Both the position numbers and the translations under genes were made by a program. DNA of 21,669 bases from Proteromonas lacertae. Its lineage: Eukaryota; Sar; Bigyra; Opalinata; Proteromonadidae. The notes beneath the pieces were generated by a model. That model was not told the DNA's origin, made no database searches, and worked only from the letters and a program-made list of their open reading frames with translations. Numbering within the stretch: position 1 is the stretch's first letter; each line of letters opens with the position of its first letter. The stretch covers positions 1-21,669 of the forward strand of contig NGBS01000666.1 in the NCBI GenBank assembly GCA_002245135.1, given 5' to 3'. Shown here one piece after another: positions 10,415 to 21,516 of the stretch.

Positions 10415-12299
10415 TTAAAAGTAAGGGCTTTGAGATCCTTCATCACTAAAACCTTCATCACTAGAACTTTCATCACTTAAACCTTCATCGCTAGAACTAC
10501 CAGAACTTTCATCTTCATCACCAGAACATTGATAATCTAAAGTGTCATATACTATATTGTTATCAATTTCATTCAGCACATCTAAATTATATTCTTCTTC
10601 ACTAATATCATTATCATCTTCATTTATATCTTTTTCTTTGTTTTTTTCTTTTAATAAATCATATTTTATTCTTAAAATATTATTTATAGTATTAAGCTGT
10701 AATTTATTTCTAATATGATTATGAACTATTCCCTCAATACTAAATGAACGTTCAATAAATGAGCTTGTGACAGGAATAGTTGAAAGAATATCATATAGCT
10801 TCTTAACATTTGGGTAAAAAACTCCATACATATTGTACCATATATTAGTTGATATCTTTTTCGAAAATATATCTGAAGGGCACTTTTTGCAGTATGGTTT
10901 TCTTCTTTCAAAATGATAAATCTCATTTAATGCTTTCTGATTTAAAATAGGGCTGAATTTAGATAATATATATCTTTTTATATTATCCTTCTCCATGTCT
11001 GAAAATTTATGTTTACTGTTTATGTCTAAAAATTCATATAGAGCTAAAATGCTGTAGTTTGCATGTCTAGTCTCTTTTTTTATAATGTCTTTAATAAGTT
11101 CTTTTTCACTTGATGACCTTTTCATTAACTTTCTTTTAATTTTGGTCAATATTCTGAAACCATCATTTAATGTAGATGAATCTTTGCATAATAAGTGTAT
11201 ATTTGTGGAAATATATTTTGCAATCTTGTAGCATTCTTTAATTTCTTGTATATCTTCTTCCTTTAATAATTTTATCTGTAATAAAATTTCTTTATTGAGT
11301 AATATTTTTCTAAATACATCGCTATAGCTTGACCATCTCGTATCACAACCCTTGCGTATTTGGATATTTTTTTTGTATAATTGAATATATAGTTTCTCTA
11401 ATCTTTTGATTATTATTTAACTTATGAATAATGTCATTACACATGACTATCACTTTTTTGTATTTCTCTATTTCGAATACTTTTTTACTGATTAAGTTTA
11501 GGATGTGTGCTAAACATCCAAACTTTACTACAGGTCTATTTATTTTTTTCTCTAAAATACTACTTATCTTTTTCATGGTGTAGTTGTTATCACTACTCAC
11601 AGCAACAATGTTTTTAATATCTAGTTTATACTTCACTAATGTTTGAATTATTAATTCCACTATATTTTCTGATGTTTCTCGTTTATGTAAATAAATGGAT
11701 TCCAAAAACGAAATATCACTGCTTTTCTTTATTGCCAAATTAATAACGTTTTCATTGGTTACTGATTTCCAAGCGTCCACAATTATACATATTTTACTGT
11801 TATCTACAATTTCCTTTACTATTCTTTCTGCTTCTTCGTTCATTGATGCTTTTATTTTGTTTATTGTTATTGACTTTGTAGTTGGATTTAATGTATATAT
11901 TAGATTTTTAAAGGATTTAGATTGTATGGTTCTGAAAGCTAAGTTATTTTCTATAAGATATTTGGTCACCATTAAGTTTATTGCACGTTCATCATATCTC
12001 AATTATGTAAGTTTTGATTGGATTAGCTTTTCACTACATCTAATTTAATAAATATAATAAATATATTTATACTTTTTGTAATGACGTTTCAAATTAGTGC
12101 AATGAGCAATAATCATTGCCTTGCACCTTCTGCATTGAATTCTGTTGTATTTTTCAAGGGGTTTCTTTAACACCACATCTTCATTAAAGTATCTATACAC
12201 AGCATCTCTCGTTTTACCCATATACAATTGAAATGCAAAATGATAGCTCGAAATTCTCAAACCATTTTCTAAGTATTCAAATAATTGCTTGAAATACAT
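10415..12299 (-). pseudogene. hAT transposase with BED zinc finger (frame interrupted twice)
   Basis: Read on the minus strand from 12299. The BED finger has CRRC then, across a 33-nt intron (12040-12072), RHYKKC, giving the family pattern Cx2C...Hx3C only after splicing. The catalytic region 11343-12002 contains IVDAWKSVTNENVINLAI, an SSDNNYTMKK segment and KFGCLAHILNLI, followed by CDTRWSS, all typical of hAT transposases. The C-terminal dimerisation part (10415-11149) has IPVTSSFIERSFSIEG and HIRNKLQLNTINNILR, then a Ser/Asp/Glu-rich tail. Two interruptions are seen: a TAA near 12003, just before LRYDERAINLMV, and a one-base shift near 11341 in a GGG run before CDTRW. If these are consensus errors the element could encode a full transposase of about 600 residues; otherwise it is recently inactivated and depends on another copy. 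Confidence 0.87.
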
Positions 12300-12796
12300 T
12301 AAGTAGTATGCAAAATATACTAAATAGTAATTTTGAAATAGTTTTTCTATTAGTTTATGAAATATATTATGTTATTATCATAACAAGTACTATTGATTAT
12401 CAATTAACTGAAAATACCCATTCTATAGCTATACTTCTTAATTATCTATATGATATATGTGTAATATACAAAATTATTTATTATATAAATTTCATTTATG
12501 TTCAGTGACGTCAATCACCTTGAAATGTACATAATGTATATATATGCATATCAGAATATGATATACAGTATGTATATTCTATATAATTAGTATATATGCA
12601 TAAACATATGATATTATATAATCATAAGAAAAGTAGATGACTATTATGCTATAATACACAATAATATATCCTTTTTAACATATGTTAGTATATCTAGATG
12701 ATAATATGGAAAAGTTATAACAAAAAATCAGAAAAAATATACTACAGCATAACACATGGTAATATTACTATGCCCGAGCAGTAAGGGGCAGGCTTC
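12300..12796. other. Noncoding 5' region of the hAT element
   Basis: About 500 bp of extremely A+T-rich sequence lie between the transposase start and the right terminal region. TATATGCATA occurs at 12541-12550 and again at 12593-12602. The short open frames here show no family similarity. It probably holds the transposase promoter. Confidence 0.5.
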
Positions 12797-12864
12797 TTTT
12801 CAGCTGAAAAAAAAGGGGCAAAAATAGGGCAAAATTCGAAAAGGACGCCCTTTATCGAACCCAG
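12797..12864 (-). repeat. Right terminal inverted repeat and palindrome of the hAT element
   Basis: It ends in TTTATCGAACCCAG, the inverse of the left end. TTTTCAGCTGAAAA at 12797-12810 is a perfect 14-bp palindrome. GGACGCCC at 12843-12850 mirrors GGGCGTCC at 10226-10233. Confidence 0.8.
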
Positions 12865-12872
12865 TAAATAAC
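12865..12872. repeat. Right target-site duplication of the hAT element (TAAATAAC)
   Basis: Exact copy of 10151-10158, directly outside the right terminal repeat. Confidence 0.93.
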
Positions 12873-12908
12873 AAAAAAAATAGAATAACATATTGGGAAT
12901 TACATTTT

Positions 12909-13298
12909 TTATTTTTTGTACTTCATTTTATTATCATAACAATCAATAAAAAACTTTTTCACATCATTATAATCCAATAAATTCTCATTAAACCTTACAA
13001 AATTCTCACTATAATATAAATACTAAATATATACTTTATAAAATCTAAATAAATGAGAAATCTGCTTGAAATATCATTCACTATCATTCTTATACTAATT
13101 GATTCACTCTCTTCTTTATTACTATACAAATATCCATATTTTCTTCTTTTCACATTTTTTATTACTTCTTTATATATATTTATTGAATCTTCATCATTTT
13201 TATTGTTTGTTATTAATACAAAACAAGGATACATATGTATTTCATGTTTATTTGTTGATAGTTCGTTTATTAATGGTGGTTCCCTATAATATAATAAT

Positions 13299-13333
<35 letters not shown>

Positions 13334-14208
13334 ATGGATAATTAAATGGAGTAGTTAACATCGTTGGTATTGCATTTTTATATATCATTTCGCCATATTG
13401 ATCATAAAGAGAGAATATTGGTATATCTGTTATATTAAGTGAAAGTAATATTGATTTATATCTTCTATCTCCGAAGGGTATTACATAAAACAATATGCTA
13501 TCACACATATAATTAAATTCAGGTAGAAAACTATCAAAACAAAAGAATATTATAGGAAAATCAATATCATTCTCTATCACGACGTTTTTGTGTATTTTCA
13601 CTAATGCTTCCAGGAAGAAATATTCTTTTTCACACCATGAAGCACTATAATATACTCCAAATACTTTATTAAGAATTATTTCATTAATAGAAGGAATTAT
13701 TTGATGTTTTAATGAAACTGGACCTTCAATAAAATCATAAATTGTTCCTTGAGGCCAAGGAAACAGAAAACCATATGGATCATTCCTTATATTGTCATAT
13801 GCATTGATATTTAATAAGTCACCTATTGGAGAAAATATTGTGACTGAAGGAAAAGTAGTTACTTTACATTTTGATAATAATCTATCTTTAAGCGCACTAT
13901 TATCAAATGGCACAGCATAACAATTAATTTTCTCAGCGCATTTTATATAATCACCTTCTTTCTCATCAACATAACAACCAACCAATTTTAGTTTCTTATT
14001 CTCTATATTCAGTTTATTATATAATTTTGATATAACTAAAGTGAAAACAACACATTCTGGTTGGTGTAATTTACTAAAGAATAATAGATTATACACAATA
14101 CGAGAAAAAGATTGCTACATATTGATCTTTCACATTTTTACCATCTACTAGTACATTTAAAGCAGTATCATATAATTTTGCTTCGATTATATCATCAAGA
14201 GCAGACAT
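12909..14208 (-). CDS. Nucleoredoxin/tryparedoxin-like protein with two thioredoxin-like domains, each missing half of the CxxC motif
   Basis: Exons are 14102-14208, 13333-14073, 13035-13283 and 12909-13008; introns are 28, 49 and 26 nt. The joined frame divides exactly and gives 398 aa. Domain 1 begins VAIFFSKLHQPEC, against the family's YFSxxWCPPC, so CPPC has become QPEC at residues 40-43 and only the second Cys (43) stays. It continues with AVPFDNSALKDRLL, the cis-Pro segment TTFPSVTIF and DPYGFLFPWP, all nucleoredoxin-like. Domain 2 has FGVYYSASWCEKE: here only the first Cys (183) stays. Its cis-Pro segment is ITDIPIFSLYD. Active nucleoredoxins and tryparedoxins reduce disulfides with a two-Cys site; this one cannot do so within a single domain. 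It may be a binding or scaffold form, or use single Cys residues. No targeting signal is seen, so it is probably cytosolic. Confidence 0.82.
13303..13331. repeat. (AT)n microsatellite inside an intron
   Basis: About 14 AT units near the 5' (donor) end of the second intron of the nucleoredoxin-like gene make it the longest confident intron in the window (49 nt). Confidence 0.9.
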
Positions 14209-14382
14209 TTAGCAATTCTATACTGAAGCATATACAATGCATATATATTTATATAATATGGTTTAGTAAATACTACTAAAAGTGTAATAACATTTTTATC
14301 AAAGCATTATACAAAATATACAATAATATAAAAACTAAATGAATCTAATATTAAAATAATCACAAACAAAATGATTTTTTAC

Positions 14383-14863
14383 TCATTTTCTTCCTCTTTT
14401 CACACTATTACATTTTCTTCTCTTCGATTCAACGGCATTATTCTCATCCTCTTTTCTTTTCCTTTTATTATTTCTATTATAATATATAGACACTAAAAAA
14501 TATACTTTTTAGATGGTTTTACTTCTTCTATTTCTATTTGTTCTTCTTCATCAACATAATCTACGTCTTCTTCAGTCATAAGTCTTTGAGCTTTTTGTGA
14601 TTGTTCTTCTGCTATTAATTGAATCTTTGGAGTATTACTATGTCTGTTTAAATATGGTTTTACTTCACTGGAAACAGTCTTCCATAATCCTATCCAAGAT
14701 TCAGCAAGATCATTTGCTCTAAAATGAAATTAGTGATATACTTTTCAAGTGATGTGAGTAATTGTTCTAATTGTTGATATGCTCCGACTAAATTTGTATT
14801 AACTTGATCTAAAGTGTCACAAGAAGTTCTTAAAGTATTTATTGTCTCTTTAATCTCATTCAT
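14383..14863 (-). CDS. Small coiled-coil nuclear protein resembling DASH/Dam1 complex subunit Duo1
   Basis: Exons are 14742-14863, 14506-14718 and 14383-14473; introns are 23 nt (14719-14741) and 32 nt (14474-14505). The joined frame is exact, 141 aa. The N-terminal ~70 residues are an amphipathic helix with IKETINTLRTSCDTLDQVN, AYQQLEQLLTSLEKAND and LAESWIGLWKTVSSE. This resembles the Duo1 core: an ETI/L segment, repeated T/S and L heptads, then W-I-x-L-W. The tail is acidic (EEDVDYVDEEEQIEIEE) and then strongly basic (NKRKRK, SKRRK, VKRGRK), fitting a nuclear protein. In fungi the DASH complex forms rings on microtubules and couples kinetochores to them. The match is from pattern only, and short coiled coils mislead easily, so the name is tentative. 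It is transcribed divergently from Hsp70 with 55 bp between the starts. Confidence 0.5.
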
Positions 14864-14918
14864 TCTATAACATTTTTTGAATTTTAAAAATCAATTCTCA
14901 AACTTGTTTGATACTTAA
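14864..14918. promoter_or_regulatory. 55-bp bidirectional promoter region (Duo1-like / Hsp70)
   Basis: Only 55 bp separate two divergent ATGs, so both core promoters must overlap here or lie inside genes. TCTCAAACTTG at 14896-14906 matches exactly the motif at 8628-8638 upstream of Deltex. A shorter version (CTCAAATTGTTT) is at 18188-18199 upstream of the J-protein gene. No heat-shock element is obvious. Confidence 0.5.
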
Positions 14919-17186
<2,268 letters not shown>

Positions 17187-17294
17187 GGAGTATTTATTAA
17201 TTTTTCATTGTTTTTAATTTTTACCCAAATCATATATTTACAAAATGATAATATTCATAAATAATACATAATAAGAAAAAAAAATACAAACAAT

Positions 17295-18150
17295 TTATAA
17301 CATAATATCAATTAAATCATCAATATTCTCTCCTCTATCACCACCTGCTCCTATATTATCTTTATGTAATATTTTCTTTTCAAATGTACCTGTGGCATAT
17401 GATAATTTAAATGGAGCTAAGAACTTCACAACTTCGTTGAAATTCTCTCCTAATGTTGAAATTTCATGTATTATATCATCAATACACACAATTCCATATT
17501 GTCCTAACTTCTTTTCTACTATTGTATTATCTTTTAAGGCTTCTCTTTTCTTTTCTTCATTTAAGTAAAATGCTCTTGTCTTTATCAATGTAGTTATTGA
17601 TTTGAGAGATGGTTTACCATATACTACAAACGGTCTTACTAATAGTAATAAACGAATCAATTCTTGATCTAATCTAGCAAATACAGCAGCATTTTGTTCT
17701 GTTAAACGTAATCTGTTTAATATCTTCTTTGATGGTACGGATAAACCTTGTGCATTTCTATGACGAATTATTAACACTAGTTCATTGCCATCTACTTTTG
17801 GTAATCCTCTTAGACGATTTGTCTTTGCTGTTCTTCTTAAACGTCTTGCATCATTAATTTTCTAATTTATTAAAACTAATATTATACATCTATTGTTGAT
17901 CCTATTATTTTTTCTGGTGTTTTGAACGATTTACTTTTCTTATGTTTTTTTCTCTATTAATTATACTTCATCATAATACTTCATCTTTTTAAGTTGAGCT
18001 GCTACTTTTGGGCATGATATTCTTGTTCATTAATTCTTCTCTTTTTCAAAATTGTTTCAGCAACTCTAAATACGGTATATTCTGATGTAAATACGCTGTT
18101 TCACGAACAATCTTCATAGGATTATACTCTCCAGATCCAGATTCACTCAT
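17295..18150 (-). CDS. RLP7: uL30-family protein, closest to ribosome-assembly factor Rlp7/RPL7L1
   Basis: Exons are 18095-18150, 17967-18065, 17888-17953 and 17295-17861. The 29-nt intron (18066-18094) and 26-nt intron (17862-17887) are clear. Between the middle exons only 13 nt (gtataattaatag, 17954-17966) need removing. The 99-nt exon lacks one base, most likely in the GGG run near 18010-18012. N-terminal AETILKKRR and SFKTPEKII resemble Rlp7. The uL30 core has LVLIIRHRNAQGLSVPSKK, LNRLRLTEQNAAVFARL, RPFVVYGKPSLKSITTLI, DNTIVEKKLGQYGIVCIDD and IIHEISTLGENF. Ribosomal L7 proper normally has AWGYPNLKSV and ends differently; the VVYGKPSLKSI and TLGENF segments favour the assembly factor. Rlp7 acts in the nucleolus in 27S pre-rRNA processing. 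It converges on Hsp70, with 108 bp between the stops, and diverges from the J-protein gene. Confidence 0.78.
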
Positions 18151-18203
18151 TTTTTTGATGAAATGCAAAATGTAAAGACAAGCTAAACTCAAATTGTTTA
18201 AAT
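18151..18203. promoter_or_regulatory. 53-bp bidirectional promoter region (Rlp7-like / J protein)
   Basis: The two divergent ATGs are 53 bp apart, matching the 55 bp between Duo1-like and Hsp70. CTCAAATTGTTT at 18188-18199 resembles the sequence before Hsp70. On the Rlp7 side TTTCATCAAAAAA directly precedes the ATG; TTTTCATCAAATAAA precedes the deaminase ATG. Confidence 0.4.
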
Positions 18204-19482
18204 ATGTTTAGAGCATTATCTTGTTTTAGAGTCGTTTATAAAACACCAATTCAAATTATTTCAAAAGTCCACTTCAGTTCTCATGAATCTGTTTTATTAG
18301 AAGCTGTACCGTTTCAATTAACAGAAAAAGAGGCTATAGAAGCATATAACAAATGGGTAAAAAGACTATACCAGTTTTATATTTAATAAGAAGTTACATA
18401 TGGAGAGTATAATTACTATTTTGTTAACATTTTTAGTCTATGTTTTTACCGTTTTTGGTGTTTTGAATTCGATGTAGAAACAACATGCCAATAACAAGAG
18501 TACTGCTGTAACTCCATTATTCATCCCATAGTGGAAAAGACAATGTGAAAAAGAAATCAACCTTTCTTTGACTGAATTCTATGGTAGTTACTCATTTAGA
18601 AGAAAGTTTGTACAAAATATTAAGACAGATTTGACTTCAGCCGAACCTTTGAGAGTATCAATGCTAGATGATAATATTCACATGGATATATGGTATGTAT
18701 CTCAACAAACAGCATGGCAAATAATAAAACAACAGGTTAAGACATTTGTATACATACATATATGTTAGTTTTATGTAATAGGAATCTGCAAAGTATAATT
18801 CAATATACAAACTGAAACATAAAACATTATTCAATGTTGATTGTCATTTCAAAAATCGTGTTTGTAGAAAAGTTTATTTACCTGCTTATATTGGAGAATA
18901 TCATCATATGCATTCAATATTTCAAGTATTCATTAATGGTACTACAGGAGAAGCTTATGGTTTACCACAAGAAGGAATATTTGACTACTTAATAAGAGCA
19001 AAAAGAGAGAAAAGAAATTTCATTATTTCACTATTCAAATCATTATTTGCACCATCTAATGCTAAGAAAGAAAAAAAGAATCATTCAAAGAATGGGCAGA
19101 TATTAGAAAGTCTGAAAGTCTTCATGATTACAGTAAAAGTGTATGTGATGATAGAGTTTGGACATTATTTGAAAAGTATAATGAAAAAGAAGAATATAAA
19201 GAAAAGAAGAATCAAGAAGAACAACAAGAGGAAGAAGAGCATAAAAGATCTTATTATTCTTCCACTCAATTCTCTCCATTAGCAACTGATTATGAAGTTT
19301 TAGGTGTGAAGGAAACTGCTTCGTTGGAGGAAATTCAGATTGCATTCAGGGTTCAAATACATAAATGGCATCCTGATGTTTGCACTAGAAATGGAATACC
19401 AGAAGCTATTGGTAAAAGACATACTCAAAGAATTATTGAATCATATGGAAGATTAAGAAGATTAAAATCAAAACCTTTATAA
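18204..19482 (+). CDS. Probably mitochondrial J-domain (DnaJ) protein; frame interrupted
   Basis: The N-terminus (MFRALSCFRVVYKTPIQ, then HFSSHESV) is basic, Ser-rich and free of acids, like a mitochondrial leader. It is followed by AVPFQLTEKEAIEAYNKW. The middle has an LPFW...FEFDVET segment near 18440-18490, MDIWYVSQQTAW, then KVYLPAYIGEYHHMH and VFINGTTGEAYG. A 46-nt intron is at 18736-18781 and another likely at 18407-18436. After a charged stretch (EKYNEKEEYKEKKN) comes a C-terminal J domain, DYEVLGVKETASLEEIQIAF with WHPDVC, so the HPD triad needed to stimulate Hsp70 is intact. The frame breaks in T-runs near 18440-18457, around 18480-18535, and in the A-run near 19070-19080. All look like one-base changes. 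It may recruit a mitochondrial Hsp70; the Hsp70 in this window has no leader and is not the obvious partner. The middle domain is not one I can name. Confidence 0.68.
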
Positions 19483-19621
19483 AATATGTAATGTCATTGA
19501 TATGCAAATTTTTATTATTCTAAATGCTTAATTTCTCTCACATAGATTGATAAAATTCATTTAAAAAAATAAGCTTGATAATATCAAACCTATCGAATAT
19601 TATTTTGTGTATTTTTGAGTT

Positions 19622-20484
19622 ATGAAAGTGTGGTCACCAAAAAATCATATGAATTCTTTAAAAATAGAATAAATAGTACAAAATAAATATGTTTTTTTTT
19701 GCATAGATGGATTTCTTGAAGAATATCCTTTATATAAGCCATCCATAACGTTTGGTATAATATTAGGCTATTTGCTATGCTGTTTTATTTTATATGAGAT
19801 AATGAAAAGAAGGGATAAGCCATTTCCTTATATGACTCAAATTTTTTGTTTTATAATATTATAACAATTGCAATGAATGGTTATATACTCATGAAAGTGA
19901 TAATCAATCAATTTATTGAACCAATTGGTTTTTTCTGTAATGGTGATAATAGAAGCAATCCGGAAATGATATTTGTATTAATTCTATTTATTGCAAATAT
20001 AGGTTCACTATGTTGGTTTTTTAATGAAAATATTCGAGTTATATGATACATTTTTCTTTATTTTAAGAACGTCATTTCGTCAAGTGTCTTTTTTAGGTCT
20101 TTACCATCATGTAACTATTGTTATTATTGGTTGGCTAAGTAATGTGTTTGATACTTATGGAGATTTCACATTTGTAATGGCCATGAACTCTACGATCCAC
20201 ATAATAATGTATTCGTATATACATTAGCATTATTACATATTCCATGTTGGTGGAAGAAATACTTGACTTTAATACAAATGATTCAATTTACTGTAAGTAT
20301 TATACAATTTGTAACAGGAATATATTTTAATTGTGGTGTGTTATGGTTAAAGTTACTACAAATATTATATATGGCTTCTCTGTTAGTGTTGTTTATGGAT
20401 TTTTTCAAATCAGCATACAAGTATACTATTTATTTTGTATATTTTTATTTTAGACATAAATCAGATAAACTTAAATCTGAATAG
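19622..20484 (+). CDS. ELO: ELO-family very-long-chain fatty-acid elongase; frame interrupted
   Basis: ELO enzymes condense malonyl-CoA with acyl-CoA in the ER membrane. Conserved parts appear in order but in shifting frames: FLEEYPLYKPSITFG, a first membrane segment, KRRDKPFPYMTQ, a second segment with MNGYIL, KIFELYDTFFFILR (family: K-x-x-E-x-x-D-T-x-F-F-x-L-R), SFLGLYHHVTI, MAMNSTIHIIMYSY and WWKKYLTLIQMIQF. The final segment ends FRHKSDKLKSE, a basic ER-type tail. The histidine box, normally HxxHH, reads GLYHH: the first His is Gly within a stretch of undisturbed frame. One-base shifts are needed in T-runs near 19840 and 20022 and near 20215. The N-terminal exon is uncertain: it may start at 19622 with a 32-nt intron ending at 19706, which also needs one base in an A-run near 19661-19665. 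Expected length is about 285 aa. Confidence 0.75.
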
Positions 20485-20779
20485 AATGTTTTTTTTTGTC
20501 TAATTGTGTGTTTATTTTTCAGGGGTAGTAAATGTATTTTTTTCATTCAAAAAAGCTGATATTTTTATTTTAAATATTTTACACCTACTATTCTAAATAG
20601 ATGCCACAATTTTGAATGTATTTATTTGTACTATGAGCTTAATTATGTTTAATTTTAAAAAAATGAAGTCTTGAAACGACTCTATTTCTATATAAAAACT
20701 TTAAATGCTCAATTCTTTCGTAGATGATGCTATATCCTCAATTTACCATCTGAAAGAAAGTATTTTTGTTAATTTACCC
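20485..20779. other. Intergenic region with no visible gene
   Basis: A+T-rich sequence with T-runs after the ELO stop. No RNA gene, repeat or open frame with recognisable similarity is seen. Confidence 0.5.
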
Positions 20780-21516
20780 TTTTAGATAATTGAAAGAATA
20801 AAAAGAGTGACAGTGAAGTAGATTTAGTAATAGAAATCATTATTTAAAACATTCAGAATATTGCTGGGATAAAAGAAAAGAAGATGTTACAGTTTTGTGA
20901 AAAAAACTCCTTTATTGTTTGTGTTGTTTGTCCTATATTTATCCTTCAAATATACTTCAGGTGAATGAAAGAATTAAATATATGATAATATCAAGAGATT
21001 ATTATTCAAAAAGATCTAGAAGAGATAATTAAAAGTAAAAACTATTCAAGTGGTGATATGTGTAGTGTTATATGTGAAATATGTGATATAGTAATGGTGT
21101 TAGATGAATATGGTTTAGTGGTTAATAGTTTGAAGAGTAGCAACATAATATATGAAGAAAATGATTCTATAAAGTTATGTGATTTATTCTTGAATGAATT
21201 GAGAAAAAGAAGAAGATATGAGAATATATGATATATGCTTAGAAGCCCAGAAGAGTTGAATGGACTAGAATGTAATGATAAAAGTGTGATTTGGTCAATT
21301 GGTTGTATATTATATGAAATGATTAACAAGAAATTACCATTTAATGAAGATAATAATATAAATAAAACCAAAGAGAATATTGTGAGATGTAAATACAGTT
21401 TTAATGTAGAGTGTGATGAAATGATGAAAGAGATGATAGAAAGAATTTTGAAAGTGAATAGTGAATATAGAATGAGTTTGAAAGAGTTGAAAAAAAGAAA
21501 TGATAAAAATGAGTGA
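20780..21516 (+). pseudogene. Decayed protein-kinase-like gene (pseudokinase remnant)
   Basis: The C-lobe is recognisable from 21010: KDLEEIIKSKNYSSGDM (helix D/E), LVVNSLKSSNIIYEENDSIKL where active kinases have HRDLKxxN, CDLF in place of DFG, then, after a TGA at 21229-21231, SPEELNG (the APE region), IWSIGCILYEMINKKLPF (subdomain IX) and a final R-x-S-L-KEL helix. The catalytic Asp of HRD (here VNS) and the Gly of DFG are both gone. The N-lobe is reduced to fragments in changing frames near 20800-20960 (EVDLVIEI, NIAGIKEKK) with several stops; no glycine loop or VAIK lysine is visible. The combination of lost catalytic residues and a broken frame indicates a dead copy of a NEK- or CaMK-like Ser/Thr kinase, not just poor sequence. 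Confidence 0.65.

Larger units (their letters stand above)
10159..12864 (-). mobile_element. hAT-family DNA transposon, 2706 bp, both ends present
   Basis: The ends are CTGGGTT at 10159 and AACCCAG at 12864, with terminal inverted repeats of about 17-20 bp (CTGGGTTGAATAATAAAGGG against CTGGGTTCGATAAAGGG). A perfect 8-bp TAAATAAC duplication flanks it. Inside, on the minus strand, is a BED-finger hAT transposase (10415-12299). The outer ~100 bp at each end are G+C-rich, unlike all surrounding DNA, and can form hairpins. The element sits 17 bp after the Deltex stop and ends 45 bp before the stop of the nucleoredoxin-like gene, so it landed in a gap of about 58 bp between convergent genes without touching either coding region. 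The intact duplication points to a recent insertion. The transposase frame has one in-frame stop and one frameshift, which may be decay or consensus error. Confidence 0.93.

Noticed and set aside
11695-12048. Plus-strand open frame of 117 codons
   Set aside because: It lies antisense to the hAT transposase; its hydrophobic character is the mirror of the transposase codons.
12308-12508. Plus-strand open frame of 66 codons within the transposon
   Set aside because: A+T-rich, Ile/Tyr-rich product with no similarity; probably the noncoding region of the element.
13053-13341. Two plus-strand open frames opposite the nucleoredoxin-like gene
   Set aside because: They are antisense to exon 3 and run into the AT repeat; no independent support.
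17295-18150. Cytosolic ribosomal protein L7 proper
   Set aside because: The segments VVYGKPSLKSI and HEISTLGENF and the N-terminal AETILKKRR fit Rlp7/RPL7L1 better, though the families are close.
19103-19345. Minus-strand open frame of 80 codons
   Set aside because: Antisense to the J-protein gene, covering its charged linker and start of the J domain.
21042-21371. Minus-strand open frame of 109 codons
   Set aside because: Antisense to recognisable kinase segments (LKSSN, WSIGC).
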